Position numbers and translations under genes: made by a program | NCBI GenBank assembly: GCA_023512835.1 | Contig: CM042089.1 | Span: 19,410,438-19,474,437, forward strand | Source: Taxillus chinensis | Lineage: Eukaryota; Streptophyta; Magnoliopsida; Santalales; Loranthaceae | Length of the DNA: 64,000 nucleotides | Reading direction: 5' to 3' | In this document: positions 35,882-49,200 of the stretch, in pieces | How the letters are laid out: the number at the start of each line of letters is the position of its first letter | Numbering within the stretch: the stretch's first letter is position 1 | The notes under the pieces: generated by a model | Told to the model about the DNA's origin: nothing | Seen by the model: only the letters and a program-made list of their open reading frames with translations | Database searches by the model: none

Positions 35882-37407
35882 ATGTCGGAATCGGAGATGG
35901 AAACGCCGATGCAGTCGGCTCCGGAGACGCCTGGAAAGCCGCTGTTCCCGACGATCCGAGCCGACTCGCTGTCGTACGAGCGGTCAATGCCGCGGGGCAA
36001 GTGCCTGCCTCTGGTTTGCGGGGCCACGTGGGGCCACCCTTCCAACCAGTGCTTTACGGGTTTTCCGGCACCGAACATTTCCCTCACCCGCAAGGTATAC
36101 ATATGTATACACTCTCATACAAATGTTATGTACTCTTATATATATATATATATAAATTTTGGGATCCATGCAAAAACTAATCGACTCTGTACGTGTAACG
36201 CCGGCGTGCACGATGGCGGGTGTAGATTGGAGCAGAGTTCGTGGGAACGTTCATTCTCATCTTCTCGGCGACAGCGGGGCCCATTGTGAACCAGAAATAC
36301 CAAGGGTCGGAGACGCTGATCGGAAATGCGGCCTGCGCTGGGCTGGCGGTGACCGTGGTGATCCTATCGACAGGGCACATTTCCGGCGCCCACCTCAACC
36401 CGTCGCTCACCATCGCCTTTGCGGCACTGCGGCACTTCCCGTGGAAACAGGTTCCGGCCTATATCGCCGCGCAGGTCTCCGGATCCATCTGCGCCTCTTT
36501 CGCACTCAAGGGTGTCTTCCACCCCTTCATGGCTGGCGGTGTCACTGTGCCCTCTGTCAGCTACCCCCAGGCGTTCGCCATCGAGTTCGTCACCACTTTT
36601 ATTCTTCTCTTCGTCGTCACCGCCGTTGCCACTGACACCCGAGCGGTAACATACATACATATATTTCATATTAACAAAACAAAAAAAACATAAATTTTGC
36701 ATGCATGCATGGGTTTTGCACGCGCGAGAGAGAGTATGTCAGTATGTGTATATAATAAATAATGTGTGCTCTGTTTATGAACTACTCGTACTCGTTGGGG
36801 TGCGTACGTAATTACTTTGATTAAGATCAGGATTGGCACATTGATCACACACCACCTTAGCCTGTGTGTTTTGTACTGGTTTCTAATTAATATCATTAAT
36901 GGTGAAACATATCTATAATTATATATCAGGTGGGAGAGCTGGCTGGGATTGCAGTGGGGGCAACTGTCATGGTTAATATTCTTGTAGCTGCGTGAGTATA
37001 TATATATTTCTCTACTTATATATATTAATCCTCTCTCATTCTACTCCATTTTTGTTTGGAAATTGGAAACCACAAAACAAGTGGCGAAGTATATATTTAG
37101 AAATCAAAGCAGTGCCAATTAATCATCGTCGTTGGCATACAGGAACACGAGCGGCGGTTCCATGAACCCAGTGAGGACCCTAGGTCCGGCTGTGGCTACT
37201 GGAAACTATAGAGGCATTTGGATTTACCTGCTTGCACCGACCCTTGGAGCCCTCGCAGGTGCCGGGGTCTACACACTGGTGAAGCTTCAAGATGATGATG
37301 TTACGTCACAGGTGCGCCCGGTCCGGAGCTTCCGACCCCAGATCAAGAAGGCATGCAGTAATGAATTTTCATGCATGCGTGTATGTATTGCAAGTAATGT
37401 AAACTAA
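35882..37407 (+). CDS. NIP5;1-type channel, copy 2 (four exons, 319 aa)
   Basis: Tandem paralogue of the upstream boric-acid channel gene. Exons: 35882-36094, 36226-36645, 36930-36991, 37143-37407, at the same positions and phases as copy 1. NPS (129-131), NPV (240-242) and the filter Ala109/Ile228/Gly237/Arg243 are kept, so boric-acid permeation is expected. Differences: only one TPG in the N-terminus (ETPGKP); copy-specific changes such as HFPWKQ and SYPQAF; and a C-terminus where the TAG stop of copy 1 is CAG (37339-37341), adding 22 residues to a TAA at 37405-37407. Intron 1 is only 131 bases. Expression is uncertain because the upstream promoter was not copied. A functional diverged duplicate is the simplest reading. 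Confidence 0.9.
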
Positions 37408-38860
37408 TGATCCTTTATTTGAGTCAGGGTGCATGGTCGGTCAGTAGCCTGGCTGAGTGTTCTGTGCTGACTGTGTGTGAGGGGATCGAGTTTGTGGGCT
37501 AAGGCTTTGCTTGCCTGAATTGTGATCTCATGTGGGAAATACAAAAAATATCAATCAACGTCAACGTGTTGTTTCAACAAATGGTTTTTTATAGGTTTGA
37601 AGTCTACTACTTGAAATCCCAAAATACCAACATTTTTAAAAACCATAAATATCATGTTTTCAAGTATAATAAATATTTGAAAATACGATATATGGAAGAA
37701 AAACAATATTCAATCAAGCTGACACGTCTATCACCGCTACATGACACTTTAAAAATCGCTAGTAAAAAATGTTGGCGATTTTAAAAATATTGGTAAAAAT
37801 GCTATTAGAGTTTTTTTTTTTCCCTCATTTTTTTTGCTCTTACCAGTTAGCACCTCACTTTTTATATTATTTTAATTACCGCAATAACTATTAACTCGTT
37901 CTAATTTAATTACTACAATGATATTGATCCATATAATAAACGTACATAAATAAATTAACATCAATTCATTCATTACAACCAAAATTAGATTAACAAGCTG
38001 GGAAAATAAAACGGCTATAATGTTCATTTGTTAATTCTTCCAAAACATGGAACAATCAACAAATAGAAAACAGACATCACCCGTACGTTTTTTTTTTTCG
38101 CAAGTACTCGACAAGAATATTTTAAGCACGACTTTTACAACCTAACCGACATACTCATCATCATCTCCTTAATTCAAACCCCCTCCACTGCCTCTCTGCA
38201 CATACCTTCTGTCTGTTGTCACTTGTCGCCGGAGAGCAAACGCCGAAGAGATCGAGAATGCCGGCCGGGGAAGCGCAGAAAAAAGAATTAATCATGTTGG
38301 TGTACTAATCTTTTTTGTTTTGTATTTTTCTTTAGCTATTATTGCTACTACTCCCAAGTCATTGTCAAAATTATTATTCACCAAGAATTAATGAACATAA
38401 ATGACCGTTATCCGTAATATTTGAATAATATATAGATTTCTTTTTTTTTTAAAGGAAATGGAAATAGTATGTTAGTGCCGTCATCAGCTGTCTTCAACCT
38501 AGTTTGTTGACCTATGGTAATTGCAATCAATTTTGGCTCAAAAAACATAAATGAAACGAAAAGAATAGAATTGCTATTAATTATCACCCGATTTCCTCAC
38601 CCGAATAGGCTAATAATGAAAAATGATAGTCTAGCTAACAGTTGTTTAGGTGTAATTAGTCTCTATAAAACAAAATTTACATATTTGAGAGTCAATTACA
38701 CGCGACAAAATTAGTAACTAATTTAGAAATAAAAGATTCCTACCCGTTTTAACTTAGCTTGCTTTGTTTTATTTTATTAAGAAAACACCCTTTTATTTTA
38801 TCAATCGGGTGAGTGGGTAAATTTTGGTATCCCAAATTGTGTAGAATAATAATAATAATA
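37408..38860. other. NIP copy 2 3' flank and intergenic DNA
   Basis: No gene supported. Only the part nearest 37408 is expected to be transcribed. Confidence 0.45.
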
Positions 38861-39097
38861 TTAAGGGCAATTCTAATAGCATCAGGTATTTTTTTTAGCT
38901 AAAGTTATATTTAATAAGCTAAATATAACTTTACCTAGGAATAATTTTAATAGGATATTTTTTCTGAACTTAAACATAATTTTTTAAATTTTTTTGTGTA
39001 GGAGTGAGCTAAAAATTCATAGCTCAAATTTTTATTATATATTTGGACGAAGATATAGCTAGAAGTATATTTTTATTTAAATTTAGCCTAGCTCTAA
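38861..39097. mobile_element. Short MITE-like element, TTAAGGGCA/TGCTCTAA-type ends
   Basis: Starts TTAAGGGCAATTCTAATAGC and ends CCTAGCTCTAA, with repeated TTTAGCTAAA/TAGCTCAAAT inverted words inside. Same family as fragments near 6.3 kb and 61.8 kb. Boundaries approximate. Confidence 0.4.
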
Positions 39098-39959
39098 CTT
39101 TTCATAGGGAAAAATCACAAATAATAGGGAATCACAAGATGTGTGACTGTTTTTTTCTTCACCGAAGTGGCAAAGGAAAAAAAGAAAAGTAAAATATAAT
39201 AAAAGAAAAACGGATTAAATTGAATACCAGTCTCGGATGCTCCACGGACAGCGTATTGATGATTATGCTTTCTTCGATTCTGATGTTGGATCTAGAAAAC
39301 CCAAGGTTTTAGATCATGGCCTTTTGGCAATCTGGGAAGATTCCAATAGGATCTGGGCCTTGAATGTACCTTGTGTGTGTATATATATATATGGCAATTT
39401 TAATAATAAAAGCGTGAGATTAGAAATAAAATTTTTTGAGTCCTGTAAGATCTCCCACCCCTTCGCATGTATATGTTTTTTATTTTTGGTTTCAAGAACC
39501 GACACTGACCATATATATATAGACCCATACATAAAACTTGACCCAACTCATATATTTTTTGAAAAACAATTTCTGACATACCTTTGAGAGTTTCAAGCTT
39601 GTTCTTGACAAGGATGAACTCTTGTTTTACTTGTTGTAAGCATTTCATGCATGCACCTAGATCACAAACAGACAAGAATCACTTCGCTTTCATATTTAGA
39701 ACTCAGAGACATGAAGACTAAAGATGTATATATATATGACAGAAAAGTCTTATCGCTTGCTTATTAAGAAAATTAAAAGCGATATTGTTTTTTAATTGGG
39801 CTAGCCTCATGTTTTTTTTTTCCTGATAACCATATTCAAACACAACTTAAATTCAATATTTTATGTAACATAGGAGTAGAATATAAGGAAAAACGATTAC
39901 CCTTATGAACAAGAAACGTGTTGTTGCTTTTTCAATTTCCACGAGATGAGAGAATTTTT
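39098..39959. other. Intergenic DNA without recognised content
   Basis: A few short frames (for example around 39237-39587) have no recognisable similarity and contain TA simple repeats. Confidence 0.4.
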
Positions 39960-41240
39960 CAGAAAAATTCTTGTGATAGATTGTCTTGTGATGCAGCAGT
40001 TGGCATGGTCTGAATCACAAGAAGCTCTCAAGCAAGAGTGTTCGATGTAAGACATTATAGGCTTTGACCTGAAGAGTTTTTAATGAATCTGAGAACACGG
40101 AGTGCTGCATCCCAATGTGATTTTCTAGGCTCATGCTTGAATTTACTTAATGTCTGAATATATGATGTCCGGCCGTGTTACAATGAGATAAATTAAATGT
40201 CCCACTAACCGTCGATATCATAGGATTATTGAGTAAAGCTCCATCGGTTGGTGTGAGTTTGAGATTTTACTCCATGGGAAACTTATTAGGGCCTAAGAAA
40301 CCTCATTACATAATATGTCTGAAATGTATTTCCTTTGAGACATGTAAATACCTTTTTGGAACGAGAAAACTCAATACCCAAGAAGTATTTTAAATCACTA
40401 AAATCCGTGATGCGAAAGTATTTGAAGAGGAATGATTTGAGACGCCCCATTTCATGCGAAAGATGTCATCCATATAAATAAGAATTGCAATAAAAGAATT
40501 ATGGTGAACCTTGTTGAATTATGGTGAACCTTGTTGAAAGTAATCAACTTTTGATTGCTGAAAATCAATCTATTGAATAACACTAGAAAATTTAGCAAAC
40601 TAGCTGCAGGAAGCTTGGTTAAGGCCATAAAAGGACTTATAAAGCGGACAAACACTATTCTGCCCCTATTTGCTAAGTTCGCGAGGAAGGTCCATGTAAA
40701 AGACCTCGTGCAAATCGCAGAAAGGCGTTCTAGATATCTAATTGATGGATGAACCAATTACAAGCAGCAGCAACACAAATCGTGAGAAGACAACACAGTG
40801 GTAAGTTTGGCTCGAGGAGAGAATGTTTCTATATAATCAACGCCTTGAGTGTAGTCCTTGGCCACAAGCCGGGCTTTATAACGATTAATAGTTTCATCAA
40901 ATTTATATTTAATCTTAAAAAAGCCCATTTACAACTTACGAGTTTATGATTGGATGGTAACCGAAAAAGAGTCCAAGAATGGTTCATTCTGTTTGCATGG
41001 CCCGCTGCCAATGGGGATAAGGATAGCCTGAGCATAGCTAGTGGGTTCAGTGATTGCTGAAAGTTGAGCTAAAAAAGTATAATGGGATGAGGAATGACGG
41101 GAATAAGACAATAATTGAGAGAGTGCGTATCCGAACAGCACAGGATAACCGGGCAGAGGAAGAGGTATGGTTGGACATGTGGTGTTGGTACTAGATGGGA
41201 GCCTGCCGGGGACTATTAGAAAGACGGGTGGTGTTTAACA
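39960..41240 (-). pseudogene. Decayed Ty1/copia pol (reverse transcriptase/RNase H)
   Basis: Read on the minus strand with several frame changes: MNHSWTLFRLPSNHKLVSCK then WAF (about 40920-41010); KSFYGLNQASCS (about 40600-40650); FIAILIYMDDIF, the copia Y-x-DD catalytic region (about 40455-40500); and LSKFKHEPRKSHWDAALRVL (about 40095-40155) from the linker before RNase H. Stops and frameshifts rule out function. Confidence 0.8.
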
Positions 41241-41339
41241 AGTTTTGGGTGGTGTTTTTTTTTTTTTCCAAATAAATGTTAAAATCCGAAATTGCTTGAA
41301 TTTATAAGATTGTTATCATTATAGTTAAAATTTATTTAT

Positions 41340-42488
41340 TCAAGGTGAACCGACAGGAGGAGTATGTGTAAATATTCAAGGTGTGAAGGTGCATGTCAAT
41401 GAGGAGGTAATCCGTACTGTTTTTGATTTGCCTCGTGACTGTGACTCTGTGAGGCTACACCCTCCCTTCAAAATTCATAAATACTGGAATTTCTAGATAA
41501 TGAGGAATCGCTAGTAGCTAAGAGAAATGATTTGCAGTTCAATAATCAAAATAATTTTTTAGTTGTTATGGTTGGACAATGCTTGTTGGGAATAAATTGG
41601 AATGGGTAGACATTCTGTACAAGTTGTTTGAGAATAAGTCGATCCTAAGAGGTTTTGGAAGATTGGTGACGAGAATAATGAGGCAATAACATCCAAAAGT
41701 ATTTAAGAACAGATGTATACCAGTCCAGATTAATATTGAAGAAGATTTTGCCCGATGGAGGGCTGGAGGCTGCAAGAGGACAAACCAGAGCACCCAAGAC
41801 CAAAGCAACAAAGAAGGTAAGCCAAGAAGGCCCAATCAGCTCATTCAGAGAGATGATTTCTTCTTGGAGACATTCATATCCTGAGCAGTCTCCCAGATCG
41901 CATTATAGAGGCTCTAGGAGTTCTCAGCAGATGCGGATGACACTGTTGAGAGGTTGTTATAGAAAAAAAATTAGCTCAAAAAGAGGGGTGCCAGAGTCTG
42001 TTGCAAGTGGCACTAGCCCAGTGGTTGAAACTCATATGGAGATGCCCACGGATACGGCAAAGGAACATCTATTGATGCATGGAAGGCATAAAACTGATGA
42101 GCGGATTTCTATCAATAGAGTTATTGATAGAATAGTTAATGATCTATGGGTCCGGTATGCACAGTCACACACTGATGCGCATGAGACAGATCAAGTGAGG
42201 CTGCGACATGGGCAGTGTATGATTGCCAGAGAAGACTTGTTGAACTGGTGTATAGAGAATGGATTGCAGATTAGAGCTTATGAAGAGCCTCCAGTTCAAA
42301 GAGAAGATGATGCAGAGGAAAAGGAAGTAGTCGATCATTCAGCTGCTACTGGTGATAAACAAATAGAAAATGTTGAACCTGATATGGAGCTTGGTGATGC
42401 AGGAGGTCATCAAGAAGTCAAATCATTAATGACCATAATGAAAACAATATTTGTATTAAAAATATGTATCCGCCAAATATGCGGTTGA
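41340..42488 (+). pseudogene. Transposon-like ORF region of unknown family
   Basis: Around 41350-41470 the sequence reads VNIQGVKVHVNEEVIRTVFD then LPRDCD, which resembles the N-terminal part of the plant transposon-protein/gag-like families found in large retroelements. After stops, an open frame runs from about 41736 to 42488. It is hydrophilic (lysine/arginine-rich first, acidic later, with a VNDLWVRYAQSHTDAHETDQ stretch) and has no ATG near its start. I do not recognise its family. A decayed mobile element is more likely than a host gene. Confidence 0.4.
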
Positions 42489-43231
42489 GTGTGATTTATC
42501 AAATTAATATAATAGAGTGCCATGTATAATTCTTTCTAATAAAAAATAAATTTGCTGTCTTTTGCTTCAAATTTGCAATAAGATGCCATGCTTTCTTAAA
42601 ATCTTCTTTTTATAAAATTCTTAGTTATTTGTTAATTTATTATTCAATTAGGAGTCGATGACAAGCCTCTTACATTCCCTAGTCATTCGAAAGGCTCTTA
42701 GGCTAAGAGATACCTCCAGATGGTTTTGGTTGTAATTAGCACCTCAAAAGAAACTAAACAGTGCAGTTAAAACAATGTTTGGAGTCCAAGAATACATCTT
42801 CTTTTTTTATTTTTTGGATCAGTAATTTTTAGATTCAGCCTCTCTACACACGCCCATTGTTGTACCATCAATTTGCAGGCGAGGATACCAAAAGGCATGT
42901 CTGCAATTTTCTACTGTAAAATCCCCACCAAACATTTTCCATAAAGTAGGGAATTGTAATGTTTCTACTAATAAATAGTTAACAAAGTTGGGTTAAACCG
43001 TAAGACGGGGATTTGGGTGTTCTTTTAGGAAACCAAAGTCATCAAGGTTTTGTTTCACATGGCATTTGAGGCCAAACCGTCTCATCCATTCCAAATGCCA
43101 TGCAAAACAAATAAGAAGACTTCACTTCCAGGGGGATTCCAAGTCCAAACCACCGTCTGATACTCCGAAGTCTACCTAATAAGCTACAACTGTTGTGAGA
43201 TCACCATTCTTGGAAGTTCATGAAAGGCCTT
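42489..43231. other. Intergenic DNA including the RLCK 3' flank
   Basis: No gene seen. The segment next to 43231 should hold the 3' untranslated region of the minus-strand kinase. Confidence 0.45.
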
Positions 43232-46200
43232 TTAATGATCTAAAGCGATCTGCTTAAGCCTGGTTAGATCACTGAAATATCTTGTAGTGTTGTATTCTTC
43301 AGAATCCAAGAGCTCTTCAGAGTAGGTCCTCCGTAATCGCTGCTTTCGGCAGTCCCAGGTGCATTCGTAATCATGGCGATATGCATCGTCTCTCAGCAGT
43401 AAAGCAACCTGCAGTCAGCAAACCAAACGCCAAGTTACCCGTTAGGGATTGCTCAAAAACAGTATTTCTTGCGGTACCACTGAAAAGATAAGTCCTAAAA
43501 TATGAATTTACAAAAAAAATGATGTTATAATGAAAGTTGAGCTAAATTGCTGAAGAGAACAAAAATGAATGTGGTCTTTTCTTTGCAGATTTTGGAGCTT
43601 CTTCAACAATCCGAAAAATGGGTTTAAAGTGCTTTATTAAAAGCACTTCTCGCAGTTATAAGAGCCATCACAATACCACAGTGACCCTTTAATCTTTTGC
43701 CTCTTGCAGCCTTTCTGAATGGAAGTCAAGGGAGGGGACGGAGAAGGGCTTCCTTCTTTTCATCTACTGTACTGTTTCCTTTACTCGCAAAAAGGCATAA
43801 TTGACCCTTTAATAGCAAAAAATAGACGTGCAACAAAATGGAGGCCATACATTTTATTCATCATCAATACATATTGATGTCTTAATAGAAGATGGGGTCA
43901 ACTTTCAATAGGCGTTCCACAAAAAAAGACCGGGACAAAAATGCACATTTTGGGAGCAGGAAATTCCTGTACTACTACTAGAGTCCTACACAATGTTATG
44001 AAAAAGTGCTGATCCTAAATCATTTATACTAGGAATCCATAACCAGGCCCCGTTTCAAATCGTTTGCAGAAACAGGCCTGTAAACCCACTGAAAGCACTG
44101 CCAGAGATTTTGAGAGCAGAAAGCAAAGCATATTCGACCTTTTAAGACACTTCCTAAACGGCTACTACTTCCAAGTCTTACACGATGGTAGTACTGAAAT
44201 CGCATTCTGGATCCTAAACCAGGCCCATTTCCAATCTCTATGGAAACAGGGTCTGAAAGTGACGTGGAAAAACTAAACATAAACAGTAAGCATGTAATAG
44301 TGTTTATTTGTGATAGCATCCAATTATTTTTTAAAACTCAGACCACAAGTACTAGTCCGCTGGTCATATTCCTTAGAAGTACACTGTTGTTGCATAGCTG
44401 CAGGCTCATCCCTGCAACACGCCATCCACTCCTCGGTACGCGCACTATATTCTCATAAATAAATAGTCTTAAGACACTAATATGCTGGATCTTCAAGGTT
44501 TTGATTTGATTAAGGGGAGGGATGTTCACACCTCCAAAACCTATAAATACACCCAACTTAAACAATTAATTTGTAAATAATAATTTAATATTATAAGAAA
44601 ATTATATTAATATTCTTTTTGATTAACACACCCACCCAACCTGATGCAATACCCCATCATTGTAACTAAGCAGATCAACCTTCATTATAATCATACAACT
44701 TTTGAGTTAATTCAGTCTTTGTTTTACCTCAAATCCTATTTATTTTCTGCATAATACTTCATATATTTTGCAAACAAAATGTAAAAGTTACTTGAATTGA
44801 CATAAATTTATATACTTGGTTTATTCAACATCCTTTAGATTGGATACTGGGATATACATAACATAGTATTTTTATTTTCATTTTTATAATTTTTCAATAC
44901 TAAAACAATATATAATATCATTGTATTTCACTTTCAAGGGATAACTAATATGTTTGTGGTTTTCCAAATGTGAATATCCTAAAAATCTTGTCATCCATTC
45001 TTAGGAATTACCTAATTAGCATAAACATTATTTACATTTACATATTATTATGGTACTTTTCACTCAAAAACTTGTACAAAGTCAGCATCTTTAATTATGA
45101 GCTTTATAGCCATATTTTATACGATAATCTGTTGCCATCCATTATAGTGTAAAATCAATCTTCCACAGTTTCTCAATGGTACATAGAATCAGCCATCACT
45201 GATTTCATAGACCCCCATCACATTTTAGTTAAAATATCGGCAGCCTTGGTCCTAACCATCTGCATTTTACAAGATTTTCTAATATGCATTAAAGTAGAAC
45301 CTAGTTCTTCATTCTTCATAAACTGAAATTTTGACTTATTGGGAAACTGGTTATCATAAAATTGGGAACTACCCAATTACCTCAAATTCAATTTTTAACA
45401 ACTTCCTAAAACTGAAACAGACCTGACTCATCTGAGGCCGTAAAATGGGTGACTGTTCTATGCACAAAGAGGCAGTCAATACTGCACGTTCCATCTCCTC
45501 CAGGTTGTAAGCATCGCCAAGTGATGGGTCAACAAGCTCCCTAACGTTGTTGTCATCAAGCAAAGGCTTTGCCTACGAGAGAGAACTAAATCAAGTAAAT
45601 CATAAAAATGCGATCTATACAACAATGTAAAATGACAATACCAAAGTGTGCAAAGTTAAACAAACCCAAATAACAATGCTCTGATGTGAATGATCAATTG
45701 CCCGGCGTCCAGTGATGAGTTCCAAAAGAAGTACACCAAAAGCGAAGACATCAATTTTCTCATCAACTATGCCATGCATGAAATATTCAGGAGCAAAATA
45801 GCTGCCATAAAAATATAAGAATATCTAAGAAAAATTATCCTTTAGTAGCTTTGAAAAAGGAGGATTTTGAAGCTCACGGACCCAAACGTTCCTTCAAATT
45901 TTGATACGGTGCAGTGAGTCCATTGTTTAGGCAGCCATTTTGCAAGACCAAAATCACAAATCTGGAGAAGAATTGGCTACAAAGTTAATTACAAAACCAA
46001 ACAGGTTTACTGGTCTAGTAATATACTAGTATATGTGATTTAATTTTAATTATATATTAGACCAGAGGGAAGAAGAAGTATCGCTGCATGGTCGGCGATG
46101 AGAAAAAAAAATGGACTTTAAACAATACCATTGGTTATTTCAGATGCATATGAAGACAAAAAGATATTGCGGAAGAATACTGTTCCCATCTCAGGAATGA

Positions 46201-49200
46201 TGCTATGGTCTTTCACGACAACCAATGAGAGGAATAGTCATCAATTTACCAAAATAAAAAAGATTAATAGAAGCAATGTACAGGAATAACCTGGCATTTT
46301 CAGTTCGCATGCCATTGTGGCATTCTAAACTTCAAAAGGAATTGATAACATAATCCAAACAAAAATAAAATTAATTCTGCACCAACAAAAACTTCCAATT
46401 AACCATCCATCTGCAAGCACAGGAAGGCAGTAATATTTTTTATTTTATTATTTTTTGATAACCCAGAACTCCCATACTAACTGGCCACCCTGGACTGCCC
46501 AGCCAGGCCTCAAACCAGGGGAGAACTGCGCTGGTCCCACAAGGCACTCCCCATTCTAAACATGAGGAAAAACCACAGATGGAGACAGAGGAAATCAAAT
46601 CTAAGCTATCGAGCCCAAACCCAAGACCTTGCCAACCGACCAACCCCACAGAAGCTAAGCAATTTAACCCCATACCCAAGAGGGCCCATGAGGTAGTTAT
46701 ATATAAAGTAGACTTCTATGAATCATTATTGAGTGCACCAGAAGATAGTTGTCCAATCATGAACATGGCCCTTCGTATTATATATATAAACTTATTTGAA
46801 TCATTTTTGTCTTTCCAGGTTCATGTTTATAATTAACAAAGATAAATTACAAATTGAACTGAATTATTTACATATACTTAGAATCTATACCCAGCCAATA
46901 CATATCTGCAAAGCGATCCCAAGGACAATAGCCCAAAAATAATCACTAATTTAAGCAAATGGTTGAAGCTGCCAATTTTTATGAGCACTAAGTTGAAAAT
47001 GTAATATACCTGAGCCTCATAATCTTCTGTGAGGAGAATATTATCGGACTTAATATCTCGATGAATGATCCGTCTTTGACAATTTTCATGGAGATACACT
47101 AACCCATCTGCTGCCCCCAAAGCAATTTTATACCTATGATTCCAGTCTAGCTTTTCCTCTGAACCTGAAACCACAATCAAAACCAGAAATTTAATGAAAC
47201 TCACGAACCAAAAAAAAAAGACTTCAAAATTAGACGAATGAATATAAAATTTGCTAACAGACCATGAAGATGGGAAGCTAAGCTCCCACGCTGAGATAAT
47301 TGGACAACAAGGTGCAATCCCCCTTCAATTCCATATCCAATCAACTTTGCAATATTAGGGTGGTCCACATGGGCTATTATCCCAATTTCAGACAAAAATC
47401 CAATTATCCTTTCTTCTTGTGTTCCATTAGTCAGTCGCTTTATCGCTATCAGCATCCCATCTTGCATAAGTCCCTTGTAAACTTCAGCATACCCACCTTT
47501 TCCAATCTTACATTCTTCAGTGAAAGGGAAAACGTCCGTAAATTAGCCATTTAATCAGTCTAATAGTAAATTCTCCATTCAAGATGTTGCTATTTATTAG
47601 CTTTCCATTTCAAGTTAAATTTTATTTTTTGTTAATGAAATAAATAGAATTCGGTTCCATGCTTGAGCATTTTTGTTCGTAGTTAAAAAAAAAAAAAAGG
47701 AAGATGTCTTCTAAGTGTTCTGAAAATAAGTCCGTAAAATAAAGCAGTTTAAATTACAGACCATGGCTGAAGTTGTTAGTTGCAGATTGAAGGTCACGAA
47801 GACTGAAGTTCTTCCATGATGACCTGAAGTAGGAAAAACTCTTATCGTCTGGTCGATATAGCCCAAGAGGCATGCTATCTCTTTCGCTCCTCTTTCGCCG
47901 TGATTCCTTTGACATGAAAGAGGGGAAGGTGGGAAGCCGCCGCATTGATTTTCTTCCCCACATATTTAAGATCCCATGCCAACGGGATATCTTTTTTGAA
48001 TTTGAACAACTGAATCTGGTTTCCGGCGAACTCGTATTATTAGAAGAATCCATTTCGGGTTCTTCCAAGCTTTGTATGCAGCTGTCTAAGACACCTCTAG
48101 GAGAAAACTCATCTTGTCCCTCTTTATCCATCTCTAAACATCCCAAGTCTAAAACATGGAAAATAAAATATATCCCGCGACAGTAAAAAAAATTAGGAAC
48201 AAATGCACATGCACAAGTTTCATCTATACAAGCGTACAACTATGGAATCGGAGATATTATTACCTTGGGCAGAAGCAGAAGGAAAAAGTATGGAACCTAT
48301 TGTATATCCTTTTAGAGGAAGCCTCTCTTCTTCCACCTTATTGAGGTTTCCACCAGAAACATCATTGTTTTTCCTGCATGGTGGCTACATATTAGACTAG
48401 TATTTTTCCCTCCATATTCCTTTGTTTCTATTTTATAAAAGAAGAAGACTGCCTCAATGAGGGGAACAAAAATGTCCAAGATTACAATAGGTAAGGATGA
48501 GAAATTCTCGAAAAGGAAACAGAAGGATGAAATTAGCTTAAACCAACCATCAAATCTTTACAAATATCAGCGAAAAGATTACCCAGGAAGGCTTCCATAC
48601 AGAATCACACAAAGCAGAAAGATGCCACAAATTTCAAACTTTTGTTTTTCATTTTCATCCACATAAGAAGTTTCGTAAATTAGATGTACATCTAAGGGAA
48701 AAACATATCTAGTATGGTGAAGCACCGGAGCTAACAAGCTCTAGTAGCATCCTTAAATTGCATCACTACGATTATATTTTATAAAATAATAATCATAATA
48801 ACAACTTATTAAAACTAAGTATTGCTGCCAGAACTTATTAACTCACATGCTGCACCATACTAGCTGACTTAGAGACAACCCACTAGCCATCACCTGTATA
48901 TATATATATATATCGTGTAGCTTTAAAATGTGATTTGTCTATGTTTTTTTCCTTTTCCCTTCCATTTTTCGTTTTTCAGAAAACAGGCACTCCAGAAAAG
49001 ATTGTCGAAATGAAAGAGATTGGAGAAAAACATGTGTCCATCTGAATCCAAATGACCAACGACAGCGCAAAAAGGCTGCCTCCCAAAAGATTTCCCTTTC
49101 GTAAGCTGACGGAAAGCAACAAACTTTATCCAATGTCCATATATCTAGGGCAAACCCAACTCTCCCCAGAGAATGTGGCATCACATCATTCAACCAAAAC

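Noticed and set aside
36159..36635. 158-codon frame overlapping NIP copy 2 exon 2
   Set aside because: It is an alternative frame of the conserved aquaporin exon; similar shadow frames occur over copy 1.
44035..44255. Short imperfect direct repeat in RLCK intron 8 (ACCAGGCCC...TTTC-AATC...GAAACAGG)
   Set aside because: Only two short diverged copies in an intron; no boundary or function can be supported.
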